NCBI GenBank assembly: GCA_028131545.1
Contig: JAOICL010000007.1
Coordinates: forward strand, 1 to 64,000
Length of the DNA: 64,000 nucleotides
Source of the DNA: Vibrio sp.
GTDB taxonomy: Bacteria; Pseudomonadota; Gammaproteobacteria; Enterobacterales; Vibrionaceae
Direction: 5' to 3'
Shown here piece by piece: positions 17,902 to 26,480 of the stretch. A model generated the notes under the pieces. That model was not told the origin of the DNA and did no database searches. It saw only the letters and a program-made list of their open reading frames with translations. Both the position numbers and the translations under genes were made by a program. How positions within the stretch are numbered: position 1 is the first letter of the stretch; every line of letters starts with the position of its first letter.

Positions 17902-18297
17902 ATGAAACAAATGTATAAATATGGTTTTTCTTTTGTGATATTACTTGCTTTTGCGTCCCTTGGAGCGGGTATTCAAACCCTGTTCTCATTACCATTTCCT
18001 GGGAGCGTTATTGGAATGGCCATGCTCTTCTTTGCATTGAGATTGAACATCGTCCCCATTGAAAAAGTACGACCGACAGGACACTTGTTCATTCAGTATA
18101 TGGTGTTGTTATTGATTCCTGCTTGCGTCGCCATAGTGAATTATCTTGATTTACTCTCTTCTAATATGATCGCAATGTTCACGACGACAGCTGGGGCCTC
18201 GGCCATTGTATTAGTGACAATGTCACTGAGTATCGAATATTGTCTTGCTAAGAAACAAGATAATAAACATAACAAAGCCAACAGAGAGGAAGGGTAA
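17902..18297 (+). CDS. CidA/LrgA family holin-like membrane protein
   Basis: A 131-residue inner-membrane protein with four predicted helices, typical of CidA/LrgA (YohJ-like) proteins. The family motif region around FPGSVIGMAMLFFALRLNIVP is present at about residues 31-51. Family members are described as holin/antiholin-like or as small-metabolite (pyruvate-type) transporters that work with an LrgB partner. The partner gene begins 2 bp after the stop, so the two are an operon. The C-terminal tail is basic and cytoplasmic. Confidence 0.88.
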   Translation: MKQMYKYGFSFVILLAFASLGAGIQTLFSLPFPGSVIGMAMLFFALRLNIVPIEKVRPTGHLFIQYMVLLLIPACVAIVNYLDLLSSNMIAMFTTTAGASAIVLVTMSLSIEYCLAKKQDNKHNKANREEG

Positions 18298-18298
18298 G

Positions 18299-18970
18299 AT
18301 GTGGTTGTTGATGACTTTATGCCTGTATATTGTCACACGGAAGATATCAACGGTGGTACAGCATCCTTTAGTGAATCCCATGATATTAAGTCTCTTAGTA
18401 CTTGTACCGGCGTTGTTGCTGTTAGAGATCCCTTATATCGATTATGAGCAAGATACCCAATACCTGACTTACCTTTTGCAGCCCGCAGTTGTTGCTTTGG
18501 CTATTCCTCTTTATGATCAATTTTCTCAGATTAAAGATAATTGGAAGTTGATCGTCGGTGCATGCGCAGCAGGAAGTTTACTTTCTATGTTATCGTCAGT
18601 GATTATTGCGAGTTTCTTCGATATTGATTTAAGTATCGTGGCGAGTTTATTAGGTAAATCAGTCACAGCACCAATAGCGATGGCGGTTTCGTCTGAATTG
18701 GGTGGAGAGCCGGCATTAGCCGCTATTTTTGTATTAATGGTGGGGATATTTGGAGCTATCTTTGCTTATCCGGTATACAAGATATTAAACATTCGTTCGT
18801 CAATTGCGAAAGGGTTAACGATGGGGACCATTTCTCATGCACTAGGCACAGCAACGTGTGTTACTAAAGACATGAAAGATGCGGCATTTAGTTCGTTAGC
18901 TATTGTGCTTTGTGGTGTTTTTACTTCGTTTACGGCACCGTTGATCTATCAACTCGCGGTTTGGCTATAA
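18299..18970 (+). CDS. CidB/LrgB family membrane protein
   Basis: A 223-residue multi-helix membrane protein, partner of the preceding LrgA-like protein. ATG at 18299 is chosen because GAGAGGAAGGG precedes it and it begins the usual family N-terminus; a frame extension upstream would overlap the previous gene. The conserved LLGKSVTAPIAMAVSSELGG segment and the ISHALGTAT segment are diagnostic for LrgB/YohK. The pair is likely involved in pyruvate or overflow-metabolite transport or autolysis control; the sequence does not decide. Confidence 0.9.
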   Translation: MWLLMTLCLYIVTRKISTVVQHPLVNPMILSLLVLVPALLLLEIPYIDYEQDTQYLTYLLQPAVVALAIPLYDQFSQIKDNWKLIVGACAAGSLLSMLSSVIIASFFDIDLSIVASLLGKSVTAPIAMAVSSELGGEPALAAIFVLMVGIFGAIFAYPVYKILNIRSSIAKGLTMGTISHALGTATCVTKDMKDAAFSSLAIVLCGVFTSFTAPLIYQLAVWL

Positions 18971-18996
18971 TCAAGATTTACGGCTGTAATTAAGTT

Positions 18997-19167
18997 CTAT
19001 GGTTGATAATAGGGTTCGATATCTAAGAAAAACATCAACGCGTAAATAGAAAGAACAATGATAAAGCCATTAACACAAAAACCCAGTGCTTTTTTATAGC
19101 GACGTTCTATTTCTTCCAACTCATCTTGCATTTCTAATTCATAGTCTTTGCTGTCATGCTTATTCAT
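18997..19167 (-). CDS. Small 56-residue single-helix membrane protein
   Basis: A short frame with ATG at 19167 preceded by AAGGA at a good distance. The product has a strongly charged N-terminal half (Asp/Glu/Lys/Arg, about residues 1-26) and one hydrophobic helix (about 28-50), ending in a short polar tail. It is convergent with the LrgB-like gene and divergent from the DUF3379 gene. The ribosome-binding site and membrane-protein composition argue that it is real. Function unknown. Confidence 0.6.
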   Translation of the reverse strand: MNKHDSKDYELEMQDELEEIERRYKKALGFCVNGFIIVLSIYALMFFLDIEPYYQP

Positions 19168-19389
19168 AGCAATATCCTTACTGCGAGTACTTTAATCGAT
19201 CGTTAACCTAACTACAGTGAAGATCGAAATAGGGAGTATGACAAGCACAGTCATTAATTGCTATGAGATTTCCATCACACAAATTCATTCTTATTTTACA
19301 TTGAGTTATGAAAGAAAAATGAAGCGTATCGTGTCTTATATACTGTGATTCAATATCGAGCAGGATGGAGCGTTTTATGGATGGTTTAC

Positions 19390-20109
19390 ATGAATGAATT
19401 AGAATTTCGAAGAAGGATATGGTCGGATCCCCATGACATGGATGATTCGTTATATAATGCTTTGCAGAGTAAGGAAGCATATCGTACGTTAAAGAAAGAA
19501 GCACTAAATGTTGATGGCAAAATTAAAACCGCTTTCAATGTACCTGTGCCGGATGATTTAGCCGATCGAATTATATTTCAAACTCAGGTTCAACATAGCC
19601 ATAATGTGATTCGTCCTAGTTTTACTAAACGTGCATTGTCGATGGCTGCATCGGTTGCCTTTGTTGCTGGCTTGTTGGCTGGTCAAATTAATTGGGGTAA
19701 TGTTGTGGTTCCTCATGCAGAGGCAAATTTAGCGACAGCGGCGGTTCATTATGTTCAAAATGAAGCTGAATTTATTCGTACAATGAATGAAGACGTGACA
19801 GTTAAACAAGTGAATGCAAAATTGCTTCCGTTTGAAAAACAGTTTTCAGATAAGTTTCCGTACCATATTTATTACATGAATCATTGTAATTTTGGTAACT
19901 CAAATGCCCTTCATATGGTAGTGGAAGGAAAGATGGGGCGTGTGACCGTCTTGTTAACCGGTGGAGAGTCGAGCCAAGTTGGTGAGTTTATTCAAAAGGG
20001 AATGAAAGGAACAGTGATCGATTTAGGCGATCATTCTTTAATTCTTGTTGGGGACATGCAAGAAAGCATCGATGAAATGAAAAATAAATTGATGACCTCG
20101 TTAATTTAA
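19390..20109 (+). CDS. DUF3379-type membrane-anchored protein (anti-sigma-like)
   Basis: A 239-residue protein resembling the DUF3379 family of gammaproteobacteria, which often lies next to an extracytoplasmic sigma factor gene. ATG at 19390 is preferred because it follows GGATGG and starts the conserved N-terminus; an in-frame ATG at 19345 would add 15 residues. The first 85 residues are cytoplasmic and charged, one helix spans about 88-108 (ALSMAASVAFVAGLLAG), and the rest is extracytoplasmic, with one cysteine (MNHCNFG). No sigma factor gene is adjacent, which is unusual for the family. Confidence 0.7.
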   Translation: MNELEFRRRIWSDPHDMDDSLYNALQSKEAYRTLKKEALNVDGKIKTAFNVPVPDDLADRIIFQTQVQHSHNVIRPSFTKRALSMAASVAFVAGLLAGQINWGNVVVPHAEANLATAAVHYVQNEAEFIRTMNEDVTVKQVNAKLLPFEKQFSDKFPYHIYYMNHCNFGNSNALHMVVEGKMGRVTVLLTGGESSQVGEFIQKGMKGTVIDLGDHSLILVGDMQESIDEMKNKLMTSLI

Positions 20110-20125
20110 TATCAAGGCCATCGCA

Positions 20126-20162
20126 TACCCTCTATACTTTCTAATCGAAAACATAGAGGGTA
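20126..20162. terminator. Terminator between convergent DUF3379 and hmp genes
   Basis: A 10-bp perfect stem (20126-20135 with 20153-20162) around a 17-nt loop, placed between two convergent stops. Confidence 0.6.
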
Positions 20163-20181
20163 CAAACTTTATGTGGCTTAA

Positions 20182-21360
20182 TTATAACGATGCGTGTGGG
20201 CCAAATACTTCGTAATGAATACGATCATCACTTACCCCTAAGGTCACTAGTTGCTCTTTCATGAATTTCATGAACATAACGGGACCACATAAGTAAAAGT
20301 CACCATTATCAATCGGCATGCTCTTTTGTGAAAGATCGATATAACCACTGTTGAAACCAAACTTTTCAGCGTCTTTAGTATACCAAATATGGTAACCCCA
20401 GTTATTACTTTGTGTGAGTTCACTATTACGTGTGTTAAAAGAATGCTGTTCGTTCGATTCACAAGCATGAATATAATCGACATGCTGATCAAACCCATTA
20501 TTATGCAAAGTCTCTAGCATGGATTGCATTGGTGTAATACCAACACCACCAGAGATTAAAATAACCGGAGCGCCTTTATCTTCGTAATAAAAATCACCAC
20601 AAGGAGCGTACAGATCCACGACATCTCCTTCGTTTAAGTGGTCATGTAAGAAATTAGAAGCGACACCATTGTGTTCACCCAATTCTTTTTTGACTGAAAT
20701 ACGATAAGACTGACCATTGTTCTTGTCTGATAAGGAATATTGGCGAATTTCTGTATTCTCAAGTAACGGAGAATCGATAGAAACACCTAAATATTGCCCT
20801 GGTTTGAAGATGCTAACCCCTTGTTCATCGACAGGGACAAAGATAAAGCTGGTGACCAATTCTGATTCTTGTGTTTTTTCAGAAATTCGGAATGCACGTT
20901 TACCACGCCAGCCGCCTTGTTTGTTCTCGTTACCAGAATAAATTTCTTCTTCACGATTGATGAAGATGTTCGCTAATACGCTGTAAGCCGTTGACCATGC
21001 TTCTTCAACATCAGGAGTAAAGATATCTCCTAACAATTCACGCATCGTTTCAATCAGGTTATGTCCTACAATGTCATATTGTTCAGGTTGAATATTAAAG
21101 CTGGTGTGTTTTTGTGCGATACGCTCAACAGCTTGTTTTAGGGCAGACAGATTATCGATGTTTTTTGCGTAGGCGACCACGGCTTCGAATAATGCCACTT
21201 TTTGAGCACCTGTTTTTTGGTGACTCATGTTGAAAATATTTTTAAGTTGAGGATTTTCACGGAAAAGGCGAGCGTAAAAGTGTTCTGTAATGGCAACGCC
21301 ACCTTGCTCAAGTAATGGGACTGTGCTTTTTACGATTTGAATATGCTGAGTTGTTAACAT
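20182..21360 (-). CDS. hmp: Flavohemoprotein, nitric oxide dioxygenase
   Basis: A 392-residue nitric oxide dioxygenase that converts NO and oxygen to nitrate using NAD(P)H. The N-terminal globin domain (1-140) keeps the family segments, including the proximal haem His in the IAQKHTSFNIQPEQY stretch. The FAD domain (about 150-255) has the RQYSLSD motif, and the NAD domain (about 260-392) has the ISGGVGITPMQSML motif and the DFYLCGPVMFM motif near the end. Length matches E. coli Hmp (396). It is the second gene of a two-gene operon behind a sigma-54 promoter, divergent from norR, so control by NorR is very likely. Confidence 0.96.
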   Translation of the reverse strand: MLTTQHIQIVKSTVPLLEQGGVAITEHFYARLFRENPQLKNIFNMSHQKTGAQKVALFEAVVAYAKNIDNLSALKQAVERIAQKHTSFNIQPEQYDIVGHNLIETMRELLGDIFTPDVEEAWSTAYSVLANIFINREEEIYSGNENKQGGWRGKRAFRISEKTQESELVTSFIFVPVDEQGVSIFKPGQYLGVSIDSPLLENTEIRQYSLSDKNNGQSYRISVKKELGEHNGVASNFLHDHLNEGDVVDLYAPCGDFYYEDKGAPVILISGGVGITPMQSMLETLHNNGFDQHVDYIHACESNEQHSFNTRNSELTQSNNWGYHIWYTKDAEKFGFNSGYIDLSQKSMPIDNGDFYLCGPVMFMKFMKEQLVTLGVSDDRIHYEVFGPHASL

Positions 21361-21443
21361 GAATACTTTACCTTATAGCGATTAGATGTTTATTTAATGA
21401 TGACTCATTAAATGTTAATTCTTAAATTAGCGATCAATTGGAT

Positions 21444-21677
21444 TTAAAAAGAAGCGTGCCCTAAGCCCTCTGCTCCGATGCAGCGAATAACGTAAGCAAC
21501 TTTGAAAACGGCTGCAAATACGACAGTTGATATATGAGCAGCAACTTGAGCCATTAGGCTAAAATGAGCATCGTAGCCATAAGCGAGTAAGATTGAGGCA
21601 ATAAGAGCGATCCCACTAATTAGCATGATGTGGTTACCTAGTTTTAAGTAAGACTGAAATTTTTTCTCATTCAACAT
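21444..21677 (-). CDS. Small membrane protein co-transcribed with hmp
   Basis: A 77-residue protein with two hydrophobic helices (about 16-33 and 41-64). ATG at 21677 is chosen because GGAG lies at the right distance; an upstream extension would run through the sigma-54 promoter. It lies between that promoter and hmp, 83 bp from hmp, so it is the first gene of the NorR-controlled operon. I do not recognise a family. By position it may aid NO defence at the membrane. Confidence 0.75.
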   Translation of the reverse strand: MLNEKKFQSYLKLGNHIMLISGIALIASILLAYGYDAHFSLMAQVAAHISTVVFAAVFKVAYVIRCIGAEGLGHASF

Positions 21678-21710
21678 AATGACTCTCCAAATTGATTTAC
21701 ATAAATAATA

Positions 21711-21728
21711 TAGCAGGTATCGTGCCAA
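21711..21728 (-). promoter_or_regulatory. Sigma-54 promoter of the small membrane protein-hmp operon
   Basis: On the minus strand TTGGCAC at 21722-21728 (-24 box) and TGCTA at 21711-21715 (-12 box) have their invariant GG and GC exactly 10 bp apart, matching the RpoN consensus. Transcription would start near 21700, about 23 bp ahead of the ATG at 21677. The divergent gene is norR, an RpoN-dependent activator. Confidence 0.88.
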
Positions 21729-21794
21729 CTATTTATTTCGTTTTATATCAATAGCTTATGTTAAACGCCTCGACATCTGTTACTTTTAGACATA

Positions 21795-21805
21795 GTATAT
21801 AAAAC
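21795..21805. promoter_or_regulatory. Possible second NorR site
   Basis: GT and AC separated by 7 bp (21795-21796 and 21804-21805) match only the minimal GT-N7-AC core, without the flanking half-site bases. It is 8 bp from the better site at 21814. Confidence 0.35.
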
Positions 21806-21813
21806 ACTTAAGA

Positions 21814-21824
21814 GTCAAAATGAC
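21814..21824. promoter_or_regulatory. NorR enhancer site
   Basis: GTCA-N3-TGAC, an exact match to the core NorR operator known from the E. coli norV region. It lies about 90 bp upstream of the -24 box of the hmp operon promoter and just ahead of norR itself, so it could serve both as enhancer and in autoregulation. Confidence 0.75.
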
Positions 21825-21832
21825 ATGGTAAT

Positions 21833-23392
21833 ATGAATTCAGATATCTTACTTTCCAACCTTATTATTCAATTAATTCAAAACCCAGGTTCAACTGAGAA
21901 CTATGAGCATATTTTTGATGTAATAGAGCAGCTATCTCAAGTCGATGCCAGTGTCGTTTTGCTTTATGAAGGTGACACTCTAAAACCGATTGCATTAAAA
22001 GGGCTCGATACCAGCACGCTAGGAAGACGATTTAATATTAAAGAGCACCCACGTTTTGGCGTCATTACGAAATCTAAAATACCGATACATTTCCCATCGG
22101 ATAGTAAGCTACCTGATCCTTATGATGGACTTGTGGAAGGGGTAGCTGGTGATTTACCCATACATTCTTGTGTTGGGATTCCATTATATTATGATGAGGA
22201 ATTACTTGGCGTATTAACGCTCGATAGTTTGAATCCATCGGCATTTGATGAACTTGATGATGAAGTGTTGATCTTTATTGCGCAATGTACAGCTCTTGTG
22301 CTTCATCTTGAGCAATGTGCAAAGCATGTTGCTCACTTTTCCGATATGAATAAGGGCTATAAAAAGAAAGCTCATGCGGCAGAAATTATTGGTAAAAGTG
22401 ATGTCATTAAAACATTGAAGCAAAATATATCATTGGTGGCACCGACTGATTTTACTGCGTTAATTCATGGTGAGAGTGGTACCGGTAAAGAATTAATTGC
22501 AGAGCAACTGCATCAACAATCACAAAGAAGTGATGATGGTTTGGTGTACGTCAATTGTGCTGCGATACCCGAGCAACTGGTTGAAAGTGAGTTGTTTGGG
22601 CATAAAAAAGGGGCGTTCACAGGAGCTGAAACCAATAGGGAAGGTAAATTCAGTTTAGCGGATAAAGGTACTCTGTTTCTTGATGAAATTGGGGAGTTAC
22701 CTTTAAGTGCGCAAAGTAAGATATTAAGAGCATTACAAAGTAATGAAATACAGCCAGTGGGCTATGATAGGCCTGTTTATGTTGATGTTCGTATTATTGC
22801 TGCGACAAATCGCGACCTAAAAAAGGAATCAATAGAAGGGCGATTTAGAGAAGATCTCTATCATCGACTGAATGTATTTCCAATACAATCGCCTCCATTG
22901 AGAGATCGACACGGTGATATCAATTTATTAAGCGGTTTCTTCCTTGAAAAGGTGAAAAACAAATTGAATGTGGATCAGATCAAAATGTCTTCTGACGTCA
23001 CTATCGCTCTGAATGCTTACCACTGGCCAGGTAATGTTCGTGAGCTCGAGCATATTGTTAATCGAAGCGCTTTAAAAGCGTACGCCAGAGAATATAAAAC
23101 GAATATCGAATTTAATGTCATCACGATAAAAACAGAAGACTTAGAAATATTAGAGTCAATAACAGCTTCAGCTAATGAAAAAAATACTCTTTCAAAAGAG
23201 GAAGAAAGATTACCGTTAAAGCAGGCAACGGATAATTTTCAAAAACACATGATCCTAAAGGTTCTGACTGATTGTGAAGGCAATTGGACACATGCTGCAA
23301 AAGAACTTCATATGGATCGTGCTAATTTAATTCGTCTATCAAAAAGGCTTGGCGTTTACATTACAAAAAAAATAACAACCTCACTAGATTAA
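21833..23392 (+). CDS. norR: Nitric oxide-sensing sigma-54 activator NorR
   Basis: A 519-residue enhancer-binding protein that turns on NO detoxification genes. The N-terminal GAF domain (about 15-170) binds NO through non-haem iron in the family. The AAA+ domain has Walker A GESGTGKE at 213-220, the sigma-54 contact loop GAFTGA at 260-265 and Walker B LFLDEIGEL shortly after. The last about 60 residues form a Fis-type helix-turn-helix (GNWTHAAKELHMDRANLIRLSKRLG). It is divergent from the hmp operon, whose promoter has the matching sigma-54 and NorR sites. Length fits NorR (about 500). Confidence 0.95.
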   Translation: MNSDILLSNLIIQLIQNPGSTENYEHIFDVIEQLSQVDASVVLLYEGDTLKPIALKGLDTSTLGRRFNIKEHPRFGVITKSKIPIHFPSDSKLPDPYDGLVEGVAGDLPIHSCVGIPLYYDEELLGVLTLDSLNPSAFDELDDEVLIFIAQCTALVLHLEQCAKHVAHFSDMNKGYKKKAHAAEIIGKSDVIKTLKQNISLVAPTDFTALIHGESGTGKELIAEQLHQQSQRSDDGLVYVNCAAIPEQLVESELFGHKKGAFTGAETNREGKFSLADKGTLFLDEIGELPLSAQSKILRALQSNEIQPVGYDRPVYVDVRIIAATNRDLKKESIEGRFREDLYHRLNVFPIQSPPLRDRHGDINLLSGFFLEKVKNKLNVDQIKMSSDVTIALNAYHWPGNVRELEHIVNRSALKAYAREYKTNIEFNVITIKTEDLEILESITASANEKNTLSKEEERLPLKQATDNFQKHMILKVLTDCEGNWTHAAKELHMDRANLIRLSKRLGVYITKKITTSLD

Positions 23393-23409
23393 ATGAATGA
23401 CATAGTGAT

Positions 23410-23440
23410 CTCAATGTCCGTATATAAAGAGGACATTGAG
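23410..23440 (+). terminator. Terminator-like hairpin after norR
   Basis: A perfect 10-bp stem (23410-23419 with 23431-23440) and an 11-nt loop shortly after the norR stop. No strong T-run follows. Confidence 0.55.
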
Positions 23441-23554
23441 AATATGTGATTAGCATTATCTTATTTTTTGTCTATTAGTTTTATAAAGAATGTAATGTAT
23501 ATAGCCGCTATGTATACGTTAGCTAGAGTTGGCTTATTACCGTGTTATCGCTGT

Positions 23555-24445
23555 CTATTTCTTACTAAGAATACGCTCGCTACTGATTCTATCTGTTAGT
23601 ACTGGCGATAAAATATTGAATAAATCAACTTGGTCATTTTCTTCAAGTTTATTAAAATGCTTATCTAAAATTGGTGTGTCAGTTTCTTTGTTCATAGCTT
23701 TAACCTGTATACCACCATTTGAAGATTCAAATGATAAATAGGTTTCAGCCGTTTTATTAATATCACTGAAGACAAAGCGACAGTTGCTTACTTTACCTAT
23801 GTAAAATAAAGTTTCATGAATAGCAACCATTGCCCCTGAATCTCGCTTTAATCTATTTGAAATAAAAACATGAACATAATCATTTTCACCGTAGCATTGA
23901 TATTGATTACTATCAGCCGAAAGGTGGTCTTCTATTTTTTGTGGGTCAGATAAAATAGCATAAGCTAACGAAGAAATACCTAATATTAATGATGTGAATA
24001 CCCCCGATACTAATAATTTTGAACGCTTATATACCACTCTCTCATTTAAGTTATTTTTTACTTCATGTGCGTGATTGAAGGCGGTATTTACTTCTTCACT
24101 GTTAACCTCGTGGCTGTTTTCTATATGATATACAGCATCACAGGTGAATTTATATCCTCTTTTACTGATTGTTTTAATAAAAGGGTCTAGGTGTGATTGT
24201 GTTGGTGTTAGGATTTTTCGTAAAGAAAATATAGCCTGAGTAACGACCTGATCGGAGCCATAGGATCTTTCCCATACCTGTTCAATCAGTTCATCACGGC
24301 TCATGACGGTATGTGGATTTTCACAGAAGAACTTTAGTAGCCTAGATAGACGATTCTCAATTTTAAACTTTTCGCCATTTTTAACTAAGATATCTTCATC
24401 AAAGTAAAATTTGTAATTGTCAAAAGTGAATAGTTTCTTTTCCAT
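23555..24445 (-). CDS. ToxR-like transmembrane winged-helix regulator (short, divergent member)
   Basis: A 296-residue membrane-bound transcription regulator. Residues 1-105 form an OmpR/ToxR-type winged helix; the GSDQVVTQAIFSLRKIL segment is the recognition-helix region and ISKRGYKF the wing. A polar linker runs to about 140, one membrane helix spans 142-164, and about 130 residues lie outside the membrane with two cysteines (C184 and C222) that could form a disulfide as in ToxR. It has no ToxS-like partner next to it. Only the winged-helix/membrane/periplasm architecture is shared with the four larger regulators that follow; the outer domain is different. Confidence 0.85.
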   Translation of the reverse strand: MEKKLFTFDNYKFYFDEDILVKNGEKFKIENRLSRLLKFFCENPHTVMSRDELIEQVWERSYGSDQVVTQAIFSLRKILTPTQSHLDPFIKTISKRGYKFTCDAVYHIENSHEVNSEEVNTAFNHAHEVKNNLNERVVYKRSKLLVSGVFTSLILGISSLAYAILSDPQKIEDHLSADSNQYQCYGENDYVHVFISNRLKRDSGAMVAIHETLFYIGKVSNCRFVFSDINKTAETYLSFESSNGGIQVKAMNKETDTPILDKHFNKLEENDQVDLFNILSPVLTDRISSERILSKK

Positions 24446-25131
24446 AACGATACCAGTGATGTTGTATGATTTGTACCGCTACAAGGTAATCTTTGTATGA
24501 TATAAAAAAATAATAAACACCGGTAGTTATCATCTTCTTTGTGTGAATTTAACCTGAACTTGTAAATAATGTTCTATCTTTTCAATGGCTTGATGTGTAT
24601 GTGATTTTTTATTTAATTTATATAAGAAAATTGTCACCATAAATAACGATTTTTTAGAGAAGGGGTATTCTCCAAAATGGAGTAATTTCCATTTCCTTGT
24701 TTGCCGTCAATGTGTGAGTCAATGTTGCCTAACTGTCGTAAATAACGGGTTAAATTCATTTGACTAATCACTAAGGCATCAATAGTGTGATGTTATAGAT
24801 AAGTCGTACTTCACAGTATAATTCGGGTATATATAGGACAGAGCGCCCTAATTTATTAGGCATTAAATGACACAATAGAAACATGGTGTTTTTCATGTAT
24901 TTTCGATGTAACTTTACAATGAATACCATAGACAACACACTCTGTGCTTGGCCTAGTGAGGTTAAATATAGAAGGTATAGGTAGGAAGAGTAAGTCATTG
25001 ATAATAAATTGATATTTTTAAATTTCTCGTGCTTATGGCGGGTTTATGAAAGAAACCATTTAATGACCATGTGCTATAATTAGTTAAGCCTCATGATGAC
25101 CTATTTTGTTTTGCAAAGGATGTTGTATAGA
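24446..25131. other. Large intergenic region between divergent ToxR-like regulators
   Basis: 686 bp with no convincing gene. It is AT-rich and has several short imperfect inverted repeats (for example around 24845-24861). It must contain the promoters of the divergent regulators at 23555-24445 and 25132-26400. A long regulatory or untranslated region is possible. Confidence 0.45.
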
Positions 25132-26400
25132 ATGATTTATAAACTGTCTGATGCTGTAGTTTTTGATGATAACTCCGGTTTACTTAAGTCAAATGATGGT
25201 GAAATCCAGCTTTCACCACGTCAAAGTCAACTACTCCAGCTTCTTTGTAAGAACAGCGGAGAGTATGTAAGTAAAGATAGCATCATCAATGCAATCTACA
25301 GTAATCGACATCCTAGCAATGACGTTATTACAAAATTTGTAAGCTTACTTCGAGCTAAATTGTTAGAAGCTAATTTAGAGAATGTCATTGAAACTCGAAA
25401 AAGCTATGGCTATAAGGTTAATGTCATTCAACCCATTATCCCTTCAAAAAAAAGTCACTTACTAAATAACCGTTTTTTATATGTTTTCATTCTGAGTATT
25501 TTAGTTCTTGGTATTGGTTATTACATTTATTTAAAAGAACAACAAACACCTATAGCACCGGGAACGATTAGTGTAAAACTATCAGAAAGAGCTAGCCATT
25601 ATAAAGACTCATTTTGTGCTGAAGCTAGCATATTTGCATTACGATCGGTTAGTACTCATTATCAATTCCTTCAAGGTGAAGAGGTTAAAGGAGTTTACTC
25701 TATATTCATTGATTATATCGATGGAGGAACATCGGTAACCTTAACAAACAATCTAACTGACACTATAGAATTACAAAAGATATATCCGAGCCTCATTAAC
25801 CAAAACATGTATCAATTACGTAAAGATGTATACGATATTATCAATTTATCGAATAGAAATCATGAACTGGGTGTTCAAGTTGCCTATAATAAAAATGCAA
25901 GGTATTTCTGTACCGCACAATATGATTGGCACCAATTTATGACAGGAAAAGTGACAATACAAGAACACGGTGAAAATGCAAAAGCTTTATTAGATAGCTT
26001 CAATTTAAATGAATTAGATAAGTTTACATTAATTTTGTATTTGAAATTTGCCTATGAATCCTATTCTTTTGGGAGTTTAGAACAAAGTGAATTTGAGAAC
26101 ATCATCTACAATGAACCAATTTCATCCTCTGTAGGTACAACCGTTCAAGCTCAACTTGCACTATATAATGAAGAGTATGAAAAAGTCATTGAAATTTTAT
26201 TGTCTAGGGATATTAATTTAGATAGTTATTCACATCTAATTTTATATAATGCTTATATTCAACAAGGTAAGCACAAAAAAGCTAAAGCTATGCTTTATTC
26301 TTTTTATCGACAATTTCCTGATGAATACCAAGAACATCTTTATAAATATATAGATACAATGTTTCAAAGAGAAAGGATTATTGCTTCTGATGAGAAGTAA
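25132..26400 (+). CDS. ToxR-like transmembrane regulator, paralog A
   Basis: A 422-residue membrane-bound regulator. The start is set at 25132 because all four paralogs begin MIY(K/Q)L; the frame is open further upstream. Domains: winged helix 1-97 (recognition region SNDVITKFVSLLRAKL, wing RKSYGYKV), membrane helix about 115-134, then a 285-residue outer domain. That domain carries C162 (SFCAE) and C260 (YFCTAQYDW), invariant among the four paralogs, and ends in helical repeats that look TPR-like (about 335-410). It is in tandem with paralog B, 80 bp away. The signal sensed and the target genes are unknown. Confidence 0.87.
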   Translation: MIYKLSDAVVFDDNSGLLKSNDGEIQLSPRQSQLLQLLCKNSGEYVSKDSIINAIYSNRHPSNDVITKFVSLLRAKLLEANLENVIETRKSYGYKVNVIQPIIPSKKSHLLNNRFLYVFILSILVLGIGYYIYLKEQQTPIAPGTISVKLSERASHYKDSFCAEASIFALRSVSTHYQFLQGEEVKGVYSIFIDYIDGGTSVTLTNNLTDTIELQKIYPSLINQNMYQLRKDVYDIINLSNRNHELGVQVAYNKNARYFCTAQYDWHQFMTGKVTIQEHGENAKALLDSFNLNELDKFTLILYLKFAYESYSFGSLEQSEFENIIYNEPISSSVGTTVQAQLALYNEEYEKVIEILLSRDINLDSYSHLILYNAYIQQGKHKKAKAMLYSFYRQFPDEYQEHLYKYIDTMFQRERIIASDEK

Positions 26401-26480
26401 TATGTACATTTAATTTTTTATTGTTGTTAACTCTAAGTTTAGTCAAATGAAGATCTATTTTTCAAAGGATTCCACTTAAT

